NCBI RefSeq assembly: GCF_028476545.1
Contig: NW_026731790.1
Span: forward strand, 425,501 to 489,500
Reading direction: 5' to 3'
DNA from: Physella acuta
Taxonomy: Eukaryota; Mollusca; Gastropoda; Physidae
Length of the DNA stretch: 64,000 bases
In this document: piece by piece, positions 21,966 to 32,920 of the stretch
How the letters are laid out: every line of letters starts with the position of its first letter
Numbering within the stretch: position 1 is the stretch's first letter
Notes under the pieces: generated by a model
Told to the model about the DNA's origin: nothing
The model's database searches: none
What the model saw: the letters and a program-made list of their open reading frames with translations, nothing else
Made by a program: the position numbers and the translations under genes

Positions 21966-22314
21966 CGTTCTTTTTACAAGCTTTTATTTAACTCACTTCC
22001 TCTGTCGTCAGTCTAGATGGAAACGCAGGAGTGAAAATTCGGACAGTTCTACTTGACCGATACGATTCACAGTTGGCACGTGGGTCAAGACATGAAGACA
22101 ATGCAATTTGAATCTAAATTTGACTTAATTGGATGCCTAATTAATTTTTTATGAATTAATTAAAATTTTGACCGAATTAGTAGGCATGTCTATCCAACCA
22201 CACCACATACGTCATCACGTTCAATCAGGTTTAATAGCTGCGCTATCACGTTCAATAGACGCGCAATGGTTTTTAGTCTTGTAACACTATTGCAAATAAA
22301 ACATGTAAAGTACT

Positions 22315-22592
22315 GAAAAAAAATAATAAAAAACGTTTTAATAACAAGCTTTTATGTAATGATGCACTAAAAAGTAGAAAATAAATTATACACTACTATT
22401 TAAATTACTATAAAGAAAAGCGTGGGTCTCTTCTCAAATATTAGTAAAGGTATCCAATAGGTACTAAAGTACTAAAGTGACCCACGATTTTCTTTATAGT
22501 AATTTAAATAGTAGTGTATAATTTATTTTCTACTTTTTAGTGCATCATTACATAAAAGCTTGTTATTAAAACGTTTTTTATTATTTTTTTTT
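22315..22592. repeat. Long palindrome 1
   Basis: Arms of about 110 bp (from AAAAAACGTTTTAATAAC inward to AAAAGCGTGGGT) around a loop of about 50 bp. The shared core is ACTAAAAAGTAGAAAATAAA. Confidence 0.9.
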
Positions 22593-22871
22593 ACAAGCTT
22601 TTATTTAACTCACTTCCTCGTCAGTCTGTCTAGACGGAAACGCAGGAGTGAAAATTCGGACAGTTCTACTTGACCGATACGATTCACAGTTGGCACGTGG
22701 GTCAAGACATGAAGACAATGCAATCTGAAACTAAATTTGACTTAATTGGATGCCTAATTGATTTTTTATGAATTAATTAAAATTTGGACCGAATTAGTAG
22801 GCATGTCTAGCCAACCACACCACACGCGTCATCAATAGCTGCGCCATCACGACCACGTAATGGCTGCGTTC

Positions 22872-22926
22872 AAAAACCATTGCGCGCCTACTGAACGTGA
22901 TATTCAGTAGGCGCGCAATGGTTTTT
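22872..22926. repeat. Perfect 24-bp stem with 7-nt loop
   Basis: AAAAACCATTGCGCGCC... (22872-22895) is the exact reverse complement of 22903-22926, with loop CGTGATA. Unit 1 has only the right arm (near 22255-22275, with differences), so the left arm arose in unit 2. Confidence 0.95.
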
Positions 22927-22970
22927 AGTCATGTAACTCTATTGTAGATAAAACATGTAAAGTACTGAAA

Positions 22971-23236
22971 AAAAATTCATAAAAAACGTTTTAATAACAA
23001 GCTTTTATGTAATGATGCACTAAAAAGTAGAAAATAAATTATAGACTACTATTTAAATAACTATAAAGAAAAGCGTGGGTGTCTTCCTTAACATTAGTAA
23101 AGGTATCCAATAGATACTAAAGTGACCCACGCTTTTCTTTATAGTTATTTAAATAGTAGTCTATAATTTATTTTCTACTTTTTAGTGCATCATTACATAA
23201 AAGCTTGTTATTAAAACGTTTTTTATGATTTTTTTT
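22971..23236. repeat. Long palindrome 2
   Basis: Same design as palindrome 1, loop about 45 bp. Both arms carry TAGACTACTATTTAAATAAC where palindrome 1 has TACACTACTATTTAAATTAC, in both of its arms. Confidence 0.9.
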
Positions 23237-23324
23237 TTCCTTTAATCAACACACGTAGCGTGTTTTTGGGATGCCGCCCAGGTGCGGACCCCGTAAGCGT
23301 AATTTTTTTGAAGAGTGTACTTAC

Positions 23325-23531
23325 AGGTACAGGGACAGTTCTCTCCTTTTGTAACACATCTCCGATTTTTCTTCCACTTTCAAGAACATTTACAGTTTCA
23401 TTTGGATATGTATCCATTACGGGTGTTGACACAGGCCAGCTGGTAGTTTGCGAGGTGTCCGTGTTATCTACAGGACAGAGCGAAGGCCGGCTAAGGTTTT
23501 TTGAAAGTCGTGTCTGTCTGGTTTCGGCCAT
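23325..23531 (-). CDS. Candidate first coding exon, product unknown
   Basis: On the minus strand an ATG in a strong context (AACAAGATGG, A at -3 and G at +4) opens 69 codons ending exactly in phase at a consensus splice donor (CCT|GTAAGT, donor 23324-23319). The peptide begins MAETRQTRLSKNLSRPSL, is Ser/Thr/Pro-rich and has no transmembrane or signal segment. The frame continues past the donor to 23223 as basic sequence, so an unspliced reading is possible. The poly-A tail of the LINE (23552) ends 20 bases upstream of the ATG, which would place the LINE in the 5' UTR or promoter. It could also belong to a transposon. I do not recognise it. Confidence 0.35.
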
Positions 23532-23548
23532 CTTGTTAAACACACAAT

Positions 23549-23600
<52 letters not shown>

Positions 23601-23601
23601 G

Positions 23602-23660
<59 letters not shown>

Positions 23661-23662
<2 letters not shown>

Positions 23663-25012
23663 TATTACTTTTATTTGCAATTAAAACAAGTACATCAACA
23701 TCACATTTTTTTTACATAGTTTCAAATGAAAAAGAAGGGTTTTGAACATGTACATAATGAATATTTGCGTGATGTCATGTATATGATTATAACAAAAATT
23801 ACAAAAGATGGCAGTAAAAGGGGTGAAGGTCAAATAAACGTGTCAGAAGTCTGGGTGGGGAGTGGAAAGGGTATTTTTTTTGGAGAATGACAAAGGGCCA
23901 GTGGAGCATTTTCAATGTAGGGAAGCAAATTAAGTTGACTAGTTAAAAGAGTGTTTATTTATGTACTGGTCGCATTGAGTTTTCAAAAGGTTGCTGTGTA
24001 AAAAATGAGGGGAAAGAAACAAGATTTAGAACTTTAAAAAGTAAATGAATAGATATTCGAAATTGATGTTGGGGTGGGTGGTGGGGTCGTTGGAACAGTT
24101 AAAGGGAAAGTGGTGTTTTCATGTCTGAGGGTAAGTGGATAGAGGGGGAGGGGGGGGGAGTGGGTAGCTGTGTCTGACGAGGCGTGGAGAGGGTGACTGC
24201 GTGTTTTAAGGCAAGCCAAGCGTCAAATTTTGTGCTGTGTTATCTGACTGCTGATGTGTTACCATTTGTAGTGTGTGTGGGTGGGGGGGGGGAGGGTTTG
24301 ACGAACAGATTGCTGTGTGAGCGAATTAGTGGGAGGGTGAAAGGTTGGTATGTTCAAGTCGGTGTTTATGTTTAGATGAATGTTAAGTACCGACAGGTTA
24401 GGGGTGGGTAGGCGTGTAGCTATCACGTGTAGGGACACAGTGGAGTTTTATAGATCAAAAAAATTGGTGTTCACATAAAAGAGTTAGATTAGTAAAGTTA
24501 ACGAAACAACTGTAAGTGTTAATTTGGTGATAATACAATGAATACAAAAGGAGTACGGGTCATTGGGGTCATTTGTACGTTGTGAACCACAGTACCTTAC
24601 ATATATGATAATAGTAATATAGTAACAAATGAAAGCTTTACAATGTTTGTAAGCTTTATAAATTAAACAATACACAAAAAGCAACAATAGGAAAATGAAA
24701 TGCCAAATGATAAATGAAGCGACACAGAGTGGGGACATGGGGGTTGAGGGGTGGGAGTTACATTGATGTTGTTAGAAATGTATTTGGATAATACATCATT
24801 GTCACTGTTTAACATAGTACTTCATCACAGGGGTGGTGGTGATGGGGACGAGGGGATGCAGTTTTGAGGGGAAATTTGATTTTTGGGATCATGAGGTTTA
24901 GAGGCGGTGTGGGGGCGGAGAGGGTGTGATGAAAGGGGGATGTGTCAGTTCGATTAGGCGTTCCAGGTGGCAAAAGCAGTGTAATATGTTCTTTACGTTT
25001 TGGTGTTGTTAA
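23661..25012 (-). other. LINE 3' untranslated region
   Basis: No frame of note. Its last 40 bases match tails at 519-560 and 37966-38020. The part near 24089-24135 (TTGGAACAGTTAAA, TCATGTCTGAGGGT) recurs at 63530-63575. Confidence 0.8.
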
Positions 25013-28000
25013 TTATGGTATATGTGTTTGAGTGCTGTCATTGTCGAGTCGTCTACGATAAATCAAGTCTAGTACGTGTCCCGTAAACTGTACCTTGTCG
25101 TGTTTTGCTTTTATTCTGCTGTTCCAAATAGTCTGTCTATATATAGCTACCGTCCTTGCTTTTTGCTCTAGGTCCGTCCTATCTCTTTGTATTGGGATTT
25201 TGTTTAGAGTTATGACTATATCGATATTGTAGGTCTCGTTTTTTATTATTTTGTTTTCTAGCGTCTTTTTCATGTTTTGTATGGTGGGGCATTCTAAATA
25301 GATGTGCGTTTCGGTTTCGGGTGTGTTTTGTCTGCATAGTGGGCAAAATGGTTTCTGTTGTTTTGCTAGGGGTGTTGAATTGTAGATGAGTCTGTAAGTT
25401 ATTTCCCTGGCTTTGGGTGTGATGGTTTTGAGGTGTAGGTTTCTGAAGGTGTCCATTGTGTCTATTAGAGCGTATTTCCTACACCATTGGATTCTGTTGT
25501 ATAGTGGAGTTGAGAGCTTTTGCACTAACTTTTTGTAAATGTGTTGTGACTTTTTGTGGACAAGTTTTTCCTTGTTTTTTAATATTTGTAAACATTCTGT
25601 GTAAAAGGGACTGAGTTTTCCTCCTATGTAATGTGGAGTTGTATTATTGATTTTTGTAAGTTTGTTTAGCTGAATGCCTATATAGTAGTGAGCTAGAGGG
25701 TGAAAGTTTGGTTGGCTAATTATTCTGCTAATGTGTGTTAGTCTGAATGTATTGATTTTGGTCTGTATATCGTGCAGGTTTATTCCTCCATGAAGTTTGT
25801 TTTGTACTAAAGTGTTGTGGCTAATGTTTGAAATTGTGGTCTGAAATATGTACTCTCTAATGATTTTATTCAGATGTTTAATTGTTGGCTTTGGGATTGT
25901 TTTAGCCGTGGCTATATAGGTGATTTTTGGGATGACATACCTATTAATTATGGATGACCTAGCAAAAATTGTTGTTGAGCTAAATTTATAAAGTGCTATG
26001 GTGTTTTGGATTTTGCTTAAGACTTGTTTCCATTCATCATCGTTGTTGGTGTGTGGGTTACTATAGTGGGTTATGCCGTAAAGTTTTAGTTTGTTGGTAC
26101 CTAGCATGTTTAGTGGGTAATTGGGTTTGTTGATCCACCGTCCAAGTCCCATAATTTTGGTTTTCATTAGGTTAATTTTTGACCCGCTACCCAGCCCAAA
26201 GTCAAGGAACATGTCTGTTATTAGTATGATAGATTTTTCGGTTTGGAGCGTAAAAGCTGTATCATCAGCGTACGCTAGAATTTTTTTGTTTAATTGATTT
26301 GGGATGTCGATTCCTCTAATGTCTCTAGTGTTTCTAATGCATTCTAAAAGGGGTTCGAGTGTTAGTATATAAAGGATTGGAGATAGGGGACAGCCTTGTC
26401 TGACTGATTTATTTATTCTAAAGGGTTGGGAAATATTATGGTTTATCAGTAAGTGACTATGTGCATTAAAATAGATTATTTTTATCCATGTCGTAAAGTA
26501 TTGTCCTAAATTGTTTGCTTCTAAGATTTTGTGAAGGTATTTGTGAGCTACCCGGTCGAAGGCTTTTTCTTGATCTAAACTGAGTATGCATGCTTGTGTG
26601 TTTTTCTCGTGTGTGTAGTGGATGATGTCTCTAATTAAGTGATTGTGATTTTGTATGTTCCTACCTGTGATGTTGCATTGTTGGTCTACATTTATAATTT
26701 TATGCAAGTGCGGTTCAATTTTGGAGACTAGAGCTTTGGATAGGATTTTGTAATCAGTGTTTAGGAGAGAAATAGGTCTATAGTTTTGGGTTTGTTTAGG
26801 ATCGGTTTTGGGTTTGCGTATTAATGTTATGTATGATCTGTTGAAATTTTCGTGGCATTGTTCTAGCAGAAACATTTCTCTAAAGGTAGCTAAAAGGAGA
26901 GAAATTAGGTCCGTTGAAAAGGCTTTAAAAAATTCGCTTGTCAGGCCGTCCGGCCCTGGCGATTTATTTGAATTTAATTTCAGTATGGCTTTGGTTATGT
27001 CGACTGACTGAAAGGGGGTGTCAATATTAATTTTGTCGCTGTCATGTAATGGTTTAATAAACTTAAGGTATTTGTCTTGTATGTCTGTGTTTGTCTCTTC
27101 GAACTTATACAGTTGCGTATAATAGTCTCTAAATATTGATTGAATTTTTTCAGGGTCAGTCGTCTCTTGGTTATTGTTGTCTATGAGATGTGTGATTTGT
27201 TTTGCCCTCTGTAAGCTTTGTTCTAAAATTAAAGTGTGGTGTGTGGGATTTTCCGAGCCTATTTGTTCGATTCTACTTCTAATTTGCGCGCCTCGATATT
27301 TGTGCTCTTGTATTTTGGAAAGTTCTGTTTCTGTTGCATCTATTTGTTCTTTGTTATTATTGATTCCTTTCAGTATACTTAGTTGTTTTTCTAATTTAGT
27401 TTCTATGTGGGCCCTTACGCTATTAATGCTACATGCATATTGGATAGATACCCGCTTAATGTCTTGTTTTAAATCTTCCCAATGTTGGATTTTGTTAAAT
27501 TTTGGTGATGACTGCGTGTAAAATTTTATTAAGTCTTTTATAGTGTTAATGTAGCGCTCGTCTAGTAAGAGTGTATTATTGAACTTCCAATATGTGTTGT
27601 GTTTTGATTTGTTTTGTGTTTGTTCGTTTTTTAAAGTTGTCAGAACTGCTGTATGGTCGCTAAACTGTAGTGTTGAGAATAGGTGTTTTACTTTGTTGAT
27701 TTTCATGTTCGATGGGGCGTAAATTCTGTCTAGACGGAATCTATTCCCAGATGTGTTACTTCCGTGGGTGGTTTGTATGGTGTGTGGATATTGCGCTCTG
27801 TATGTGTCGACTAAATTGAAATATGTTTTAATGTTGTTGATTGAGTTGGCGTGTGGTTTGTCTGCGGTTAAACGGTTTCGAATTATGTCTTTTGGTCCTA
27901 AAATGTCTAATCTGTCTTCCACGAAATTAAAGTCCCCGGCCAAAATGATGTCATGTTGGTTGTATCTGTTAGTTAATAAATGTTCCAGGTTTTCATAAAA

Positions 28001-28384
28001 TTTACTGTCTTTTGGTCTATGTGGTCCGTGTACATTGACTATGCTTAGTTTTCCCTCTTGTCCCTCGATTGTAACTATTGCTAATTTTCCCTCAGAGTCG
28101 GCGTGCGTGTCTGTTATGTTGAACTTGTTTGATGTGTTAAAGATTGTTGACCCGCTTCCCGTGATTAGTGAGCTGTAGCTGTGGTGTGCTTGAGTTAACC
28201 CTAAGTTGTGAGTGAATTTGTCTGCTGTGTATTTATTTTTGAAATTTGTTTCTTGTAATAAAATGAAGTCAGGTTTATGTTTGTCGATTAATTGTCTTAA
28301 ATACTTGTCTTTGTATCTTGTACTTTGTATGTTGAGGGTTATAATTGTGAGGTTACTTACACTGCCTTTAAAACCTGGTCCGCC
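25013..28384 (-). CDS. LINE ORF2: endonuclease plus reverse transcriptase, intact
   Basis: The frame is open for 1123 codons from just after a TAA at 28387-28385. Apurinic-like endonuclease comes first: LTIITLNIQS (residues ~10-20), ILLQETNF, AGDFNFVEDRLD (~148), RLDRIYAP (~217) and SDHTAV (~243). Reverse transcriptase follows: KSPGPDG (~473), LSLDQEKAFD (~602), RQGCPLSPILY (~661) and catalytic AYADDTAF (~704). Near the C-terminus CPLC...H...C is the zinc-binding motif usual in L1-type ORF2. It nicks target DNA and copies the RNA at the nick. There is no ATG before the endonuclease: the frame begins in -1 phase to ORF1, overlapping its last codons at a T TTA AAG heptamer. A TTG at 27943 is internal and cannot be the true start. 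All key residues look present. Confidence 0.93.
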   Translation of the reverse strand, partial: GGPGFKGSVSNLTIITLNIQSTRYKDKYLRQLIDKHKPDFILLQETNFKNKYTADKFTHNLGLTQAHHSYSSLITGSGSTIFNTSNKFNITDTHADSEGKLAIVTIEGQEGKLSIVNVHGPHRPKDSKFYENLEHLLTNRYNQHDIILAGDFNFVEDRLDILGPKDIIRNRLTADKPHANSINNIKTYFNLVDTYRAQYPHTIQTTHGSNTSGNRFRLDRIYAPSNMKINKVKHLFSTLQFSDHTAVLTTLKNEQTQNKSKHNTYWKFNNTLLLDERYINTIKDLIKFYTQSSPKFNKIQHWEDLKQDIKRVSIQYACSINSVRAHIETKLEKQLSILKGINNNKEQIDATETELSKIQEHKYRGAQIRSRIEQIGSENPTHHTLILEQSLQRAKQITHLIDNNNQETTDPEKIQSIFRDYYTQLYKFEETNTDIQDKYLKFIKPLHDSDKINIDTPFQSVDITKAILKLNSNKSPGPDGLTSEFFKAFSTDLISLLLATFREMFLLEQCHENFNRSYITLIRKPKTDPKQTQNYRPISLLNTDYKILSKALVSKIEPHLHKIINVDQQCNITGRNIQNHNHLIRDIIHYTHEKNTQACILSLDQEKAFDRVAHKYLHKILEANNLGQYFTTWIKIIYFNAHSHLLINHNISQPFRINKSVRQGCPLSPILYILTLEPLLECIRNTRDIRGIDIPNQLNKKILAYADDTAFTLQTEKSIILITDMFLDFGLGSGSKINLMKTKIMGLGRWINKPNYPLNMLGTNKLKLYGITHYSNPHTNNDDEWKQVLSKIQNTIALYKFSSTTIFARSSIINRYVIPKITYIATAKTIPKPTIKHLNKIIREYIFQTTISNISHNTLVQNKLHGGINLHDIQTKINTFRLTHISRIISQPNFHPLAHYYIGIQLNKLTKINNTTPHYIGGKLSPFYTECLQILKNKEKLVHKKSQHIYKKLVQKLSTPLYNRIQWCRKYALIDTMDTFRNLHLKTITPKAREITYRLIYNSTPLAKQQKPFCPLCRQNTPETETHIYLECPTIQNMKKTLENKIIKNETYNIDIVITLNKIPIQRDRTDLEQKARTVAIYRQTIWNSRIKAKHDKVQFTGHVLDLIYRRRLDNDSTQTHIP

Positions 28385-28387
28385 TTA
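28357..28387 (-). promoter_or_regulatory. ORF1/ORF2 overlap with possible -1 frameshift site
   Basis: Minus strand, ORF1 frame: GTT TTA AAG GCA GTG TAA. The heptamer T TTA AAG (28372-28366) fits X XXY YYZ. Slipping back one base gives TTT AAA GGC AGT GTA, which continues straight into the endonuclease. Four nt further on, TGTAAG/CTTACA forms a 6-bp stem with loop TAAC in copy 2 (one mismatch in copy 1). Termination-reinitiation at a non-AUG codon is the alternative. Confidence 0.4.
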
Positions 28388-29172
28388 GTCTGTTTTGGGA
28401 TTAGTGGAGGGGGTGTGAAAGTTTTCCTTTTTGTTGTGGTCCTGTCTTTTGCGGTTGGGCGTGTTGGGGTTGGTCGTGTAGGGCTCTGTATGGTGTCGGT
28501 TTCAATGATGTGTTCGTTTTCTTTGCTTCGTAAACTATCTTTCTTTTTTTTCCGTGAAAGCTTATTTCTTTTTCCCTGAACTTGTGTCCATTCACCTTCT
28601 GTGGTAGGGGCTGTAGTTGTAGCTGGTTCTTGGGCTGGTTCAATTTCAGCGGCGTCGTCAGACACATCTTCGCTGTCGTCAATAAGTAGATCATTGTCGT
28701 AATAATTTCCATCGTTGTCTATATATATATTGTCTCTCTCCCTTACATAGGGGCTTCGGCATGCGGCCGGTCCATGTTTGGTCGTGCCACAAAGGGGGCA
28801 TATCGATCTCCTGCCGTTTAGTTGTAATAGCAAGGTGTAAGTTTCTCCTCCAATTTCTAAATCAATATAGTGGGGTAGGTCCTTTAAGGGAGCGTTTGGG
28901 CAAAAATCGACTGCCCATTTGTCGCTTTTGCCAATTTTTAAAGTTGACACGATTGTATCTGGCTCAGATATTTCAATCATAATTTTTTTGATCATATTCT
29001 GAGTAATGGTAGGGGGTACCCATTTCAGGTGACCCCTCTGACCATTTTTATCAACATGTAACAGCAACATGCTGCTACAATAATCTGAGTGTTCGCATAT
29101 TACTACCAGATGTAGAGAGTTATAGATTTCATCAGATTTCAGTGAGATATACCATTCGCTTGGTTTACCTAG
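28357..29172 (-). CDS. LINE ORF1, N-terminally truncated
   Basis: About 270 LINE-derived codons; the frame extends into flanking DNA to 29196. It has the conserved LKWVPPTIT segment, the CCHC knuckle CPLCGTTKHGPAAC, an acidic segment and a basic Pro/Thr-rich tail, ending TAA at 28359-28357. It is nearly identical to copy 2. Expected role: RNA binding in the retrotransposition particle. The related ORF1 at 2.2 kb suggests about 100 residues are missing here. Confidence 0.85.
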   Translation of the reverse strand, partial: LGKPSEWYISLKSDEIYNSLHLVVICEHSDYCSSMLLLHVDKNGQRGHLKWVPPTITQNMIKKIMIEISEPDTIVSTLKIGKSDKWAVDFCPNAPLKDLPHYIDLEIGGETYTLLLQLNGRRSICPLCGTTKHGPAACRSPYVRERDNIYIDNDGNYYDNDLLIDDSEDVSDDAAEIEPAQEPATTTAPTTEGEWTQVQGKRNKLSRKKKKDSLRSKENEHIIETDTIQSPTRPTPTRPTAKDRTTTKRKTFTPPPLIPKQTKADQVLKAV

Positions 29173-29196
29173 TTTTAATGCCCCAAAATTCCCCAA

Positions 29197-29980
29197 AGTT
29201 AAGTGTTTTGAACGGACACAAATTTTGAAAATTCATAAAAAATTAGTTTGAAGATATGCACTTAAAATTTTTAGCTGATTACCCCAAAATATGGAAGTAG
29301 ATTATGAATTGATTGTTTCTTGGGCTTAAAATGTAATATTTTATGAATGGTGGAAAACCTACGAAGGGGTTAATTTTTCAAGATGGCCGCCTATGTCATA
29401 GTTACCAAGATTTTTTCAAAATTTTTTTTTAGTGGAAATGCATATGCGGATGTATCTTAATAAAGCTGTATATAAATAACTGTTTTCTAACGAGTATTAA
29501 AAAAGTTTTTTTTTACCGGAGCCTTCCCCCTTAACAAACATACATACAATACATAGTATTATAGATTAATGCATTTACGTTTAATTTGATACTTAATGTG
29601 TCACTAGTAATAGACAGTTACTTTTGTATAACTGATGTTATCAAATATCTACATATCTTTGTAACAATTAAAAAAAAATAAAAGCGATTGAAAACGCTGA
29701 AAAATAAATTATTAAGTACCTTAATGTAGGTAGTTCCAAACAGAATGAGGAACGAAGCGAAACTTAGACATACTAATTTTAATTTTTTTTATTAGTTATT
29801 CAATCTTTAACGATATTTTGTTTAAAATATTGCATAAACACACTTAGTTTAATTGAGCTAAAACAAACATACCGATATGTATTGTATAAGTTAGAATGTT
29901 TACATAAAAACAACACTTTTGTATTTTATTTTTATAGAAAAGTTATACATTAAATTTACTTTTAATATTTTTTATAGTAC
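29197..29980. other. Unannotated AT-rich stretch
   Basis: No gene or RNA signal. From about 29570 it becomes similar to 57600-57980, which marks the start of segment type D of the mosaic. Confidence 0.5.
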
Positions 29981-30540
29981 TTAATTTCCTTAATTATTGT
30001 TATTGAATAAATGGGAAGTAACTAAAAACACAGTGAAATGTATATTTTAAGCACGCATTTAGGGCAATGCTGCAGCATTATGTATTTAAATTTGATAGTT
30101 AAGAAAGTTAAACTCCTGTTTTGTTAGGCAAGACAAATATTAAGGACATGAATGCATTTGTATTGATGGCGAGATTTTAAAGGGAACACATACATCTAAA
30201 TAACATCTAGTTGTTTGTATAATTAAATCATTTAGAAAGGATAATATTAAACATTATATATTTTTGTCCCACCAAATATTGCAAGTTGATAAATACAGTG
30301 GGTATGTTGATTGGCAGTATTGAAACGTAAATGTTGTCTGTAGAAATAAAGCTTATTTCGCATTCCTTTAGTGAAAATGAAAGAATACAAATACATTGAA
30401 TTCCCGAAATTCAGTAGTCTTAATGTCGCTTTCCATAGATTACTTTTCCAAATTGACGATAACACAAATTCCAATTTAATCCCAATGGATGATCGCCTGA
30501 ATACAAAATATATCAAAAGCCACTTCCAGTTTGGACAGTC
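29570..30540 (+). repeat. Mosaic segment D, copy 1
   Basis: Aligns by eye with 57600-58490 and in part with 54750-55010. Shared words include TATCAAATATCTACATATCT, AACGTAAATG and TTTCCAAATTGACGATA. The open frame on the minus strand (30516-30247) is not kept in the relatives, so coding is unlikely. Confidence 0.6.
29981..30023 (+). other. Recurring hairpin motif, copy 5 (degraded left arm)
   Basis: TTAATTTCC faces ATGGGAAGTAACTAA inside segment D. Confidence 0.4.
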
Positions 30541-31612
<1,072 letters not shown>

Positions 31613-31839
31613 ATCTAAAGTGTTTCCGTAGATTCAAAACGCAAACAAATGTGTACACAGATGAGAGTAGGATACACACATTGTAAAAATTAAATAATTA
31701 TTTTAGTAAAGATTAATTATATGATATATTTATTGCATTAACCATTGTATTAACTTTTGTATTTTATTTTTATAGAAAAGTTATACATTAAATTTACTTT
31801 TAATATTTTTTATAGTACTTAATAACTGTAAAAACAAGT

Positions 31840-32260
31840 TAAAAAAAAGATGCATGCGTTTGTTATACGTTTTCTTTCAAAAAAAATTATGTTAAGTATT
31901 TTAAGAAGCTTAGTTAAATGTATTTCAATTTGCTTTTCATTTTATGACATTCAAAAACATGTCTTAGGTAGCGTCCCTTGTATTATTTCTGACTAAAAAA
32001 TGGGAAATAACTAACACGATTTTTTTTCTTTTTTCGCACTTGCAATTTCTAAAAGACATTTACATACTATGTGCGAAATTAGGAAATAAAATCAGCATAA
32101 TTGAATCACTAAAGAAAACAGACCTAAGGGAAAACTGTTTGCAAACATTTTGTTACTACGCTGCTATTGTTCTAAGATTTGAGACCCTACATTCCTAGAT
32201 AACTAATTAAAAAATAAAATTGTGGAAATTAATATATGTATGTTTAACAAACAGATCCAC
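31840..32260 (+). repeat. Mosaic segment A, copy 1
   Basis: Aligns with 46100-46560 over its length: TTTCAATTTGCTTTTCATTT, the hairpin, ATGTGCGAAATTAGG, AACTGTTTGCAAACATTTTG and TACGCTGCTATTGTTCTAAG. Confidence 0.75.
31968..32011 (+). other. Recurring hairpin motif, copy 6
   Basis: GTAGCGTCCC and GGGAAATAAC around CTGACTAAAAAAT; flanking TTAG/CTAA extends the stem. Confidence 0.5.
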
Positions 32261-32920
32261 ATTGTAATTGCTTACTAACAAAATACTAACGAAAATATCT
32301 TGCACCCCTCCCTACATGGAGAAAAAAAGTCGGAAAGAAACACTGTTTAAAACCTTCCATAGTTAGAATAGGACGGTAGAGTATTTAGGGTAGGGCACTA
32401 GTTTGGCTAGAATAGGAGATTGCAATAGTTATAAAAGGATAGATAGTAGAAAATTATGTAAAACTAAAGCGTAGTTAGGGTATAACATAATTTCGTGAAC
32501 AAAAAAAGTAATACAAGTCCAGGTTTATCAGTTTAATATACTAAGAAATGGTACTTGTTTTTTGTAAGTTTTAATAAGTAATTTTCTTGAGTTATATAAC
32601 ACGCTATTTAAAAACAAAATATGGAGCTATGATCATCTTAAATTACAAGTTACAAAAATGTGCAAGCCGAGACGTATCTAAGGAGTGGGGAATAAGGAAC
32701 AACTTCGCATGCAAGTATTTTAGGACATTAATTAAAACAAGCAGGAACATTCAATGCAGAATAACTAAATTAATAAAAGTAAAATGTATATCACATGTTT
32801 TAACGTTTGTGCAAACTATTAGTTTACAAAGCGTCTTTCTTATAGACTTGTAAAAAAAACTATTTTGCTAAAACTTGTCTCCCTTGGATATTGGTGTTTT
32901 TTTGTTTCCATATCAGTCTG

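Larger units (their letters stand above)
21972..23236. repeat. Two tandem snap-back units of about 620 bp
   Basis: Each unit begins ACAAGCTTTTATTTAACTCA and ends in a long palindrome (22315-22592, 22971-23236). Between lies a shared region with GACAGTTCTACTTGACCG and GTAGGCATGTCTA. The unit carries no open frame and no clear terminal repeats, so it may be a foldback transposon. The middle parts differ by small indels. Confidence 0.8.
23552..29172 (-). mobile_element. L1/Tx1-clade LINE, copy 1, nearly complete
   Basis: Minus-strand order: ORF1 (from 29172), ORF2 (28384-25013), 3' UTR of 1.35 kb (25012-23661) and a poly-A tract of about 109 bp (23552-23660), interrupted once by a short GGTATTATA-type spacer. 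The 5' side stops within ORF1: similarity to copy 2 ends at GGTTTACCTA near 29169. No clear target duplication was found. An intact 1123-codon ORF2 and a long tail argue for a recent insertion. Clade assignment rests on the RT signature GRNIQNH and LSLDQEKAFDRV. Confidence 0.92.

Noticed and set aside
23468-23680. Lys-rich frame across the T-tracts
   Set aside because: It reads the LINE poly-A tail.
30247-30516. 89-codon minus-strand frame in segment D
   Set aside because: Related segments at 54.8 and 58.3 kb do not keep it open.
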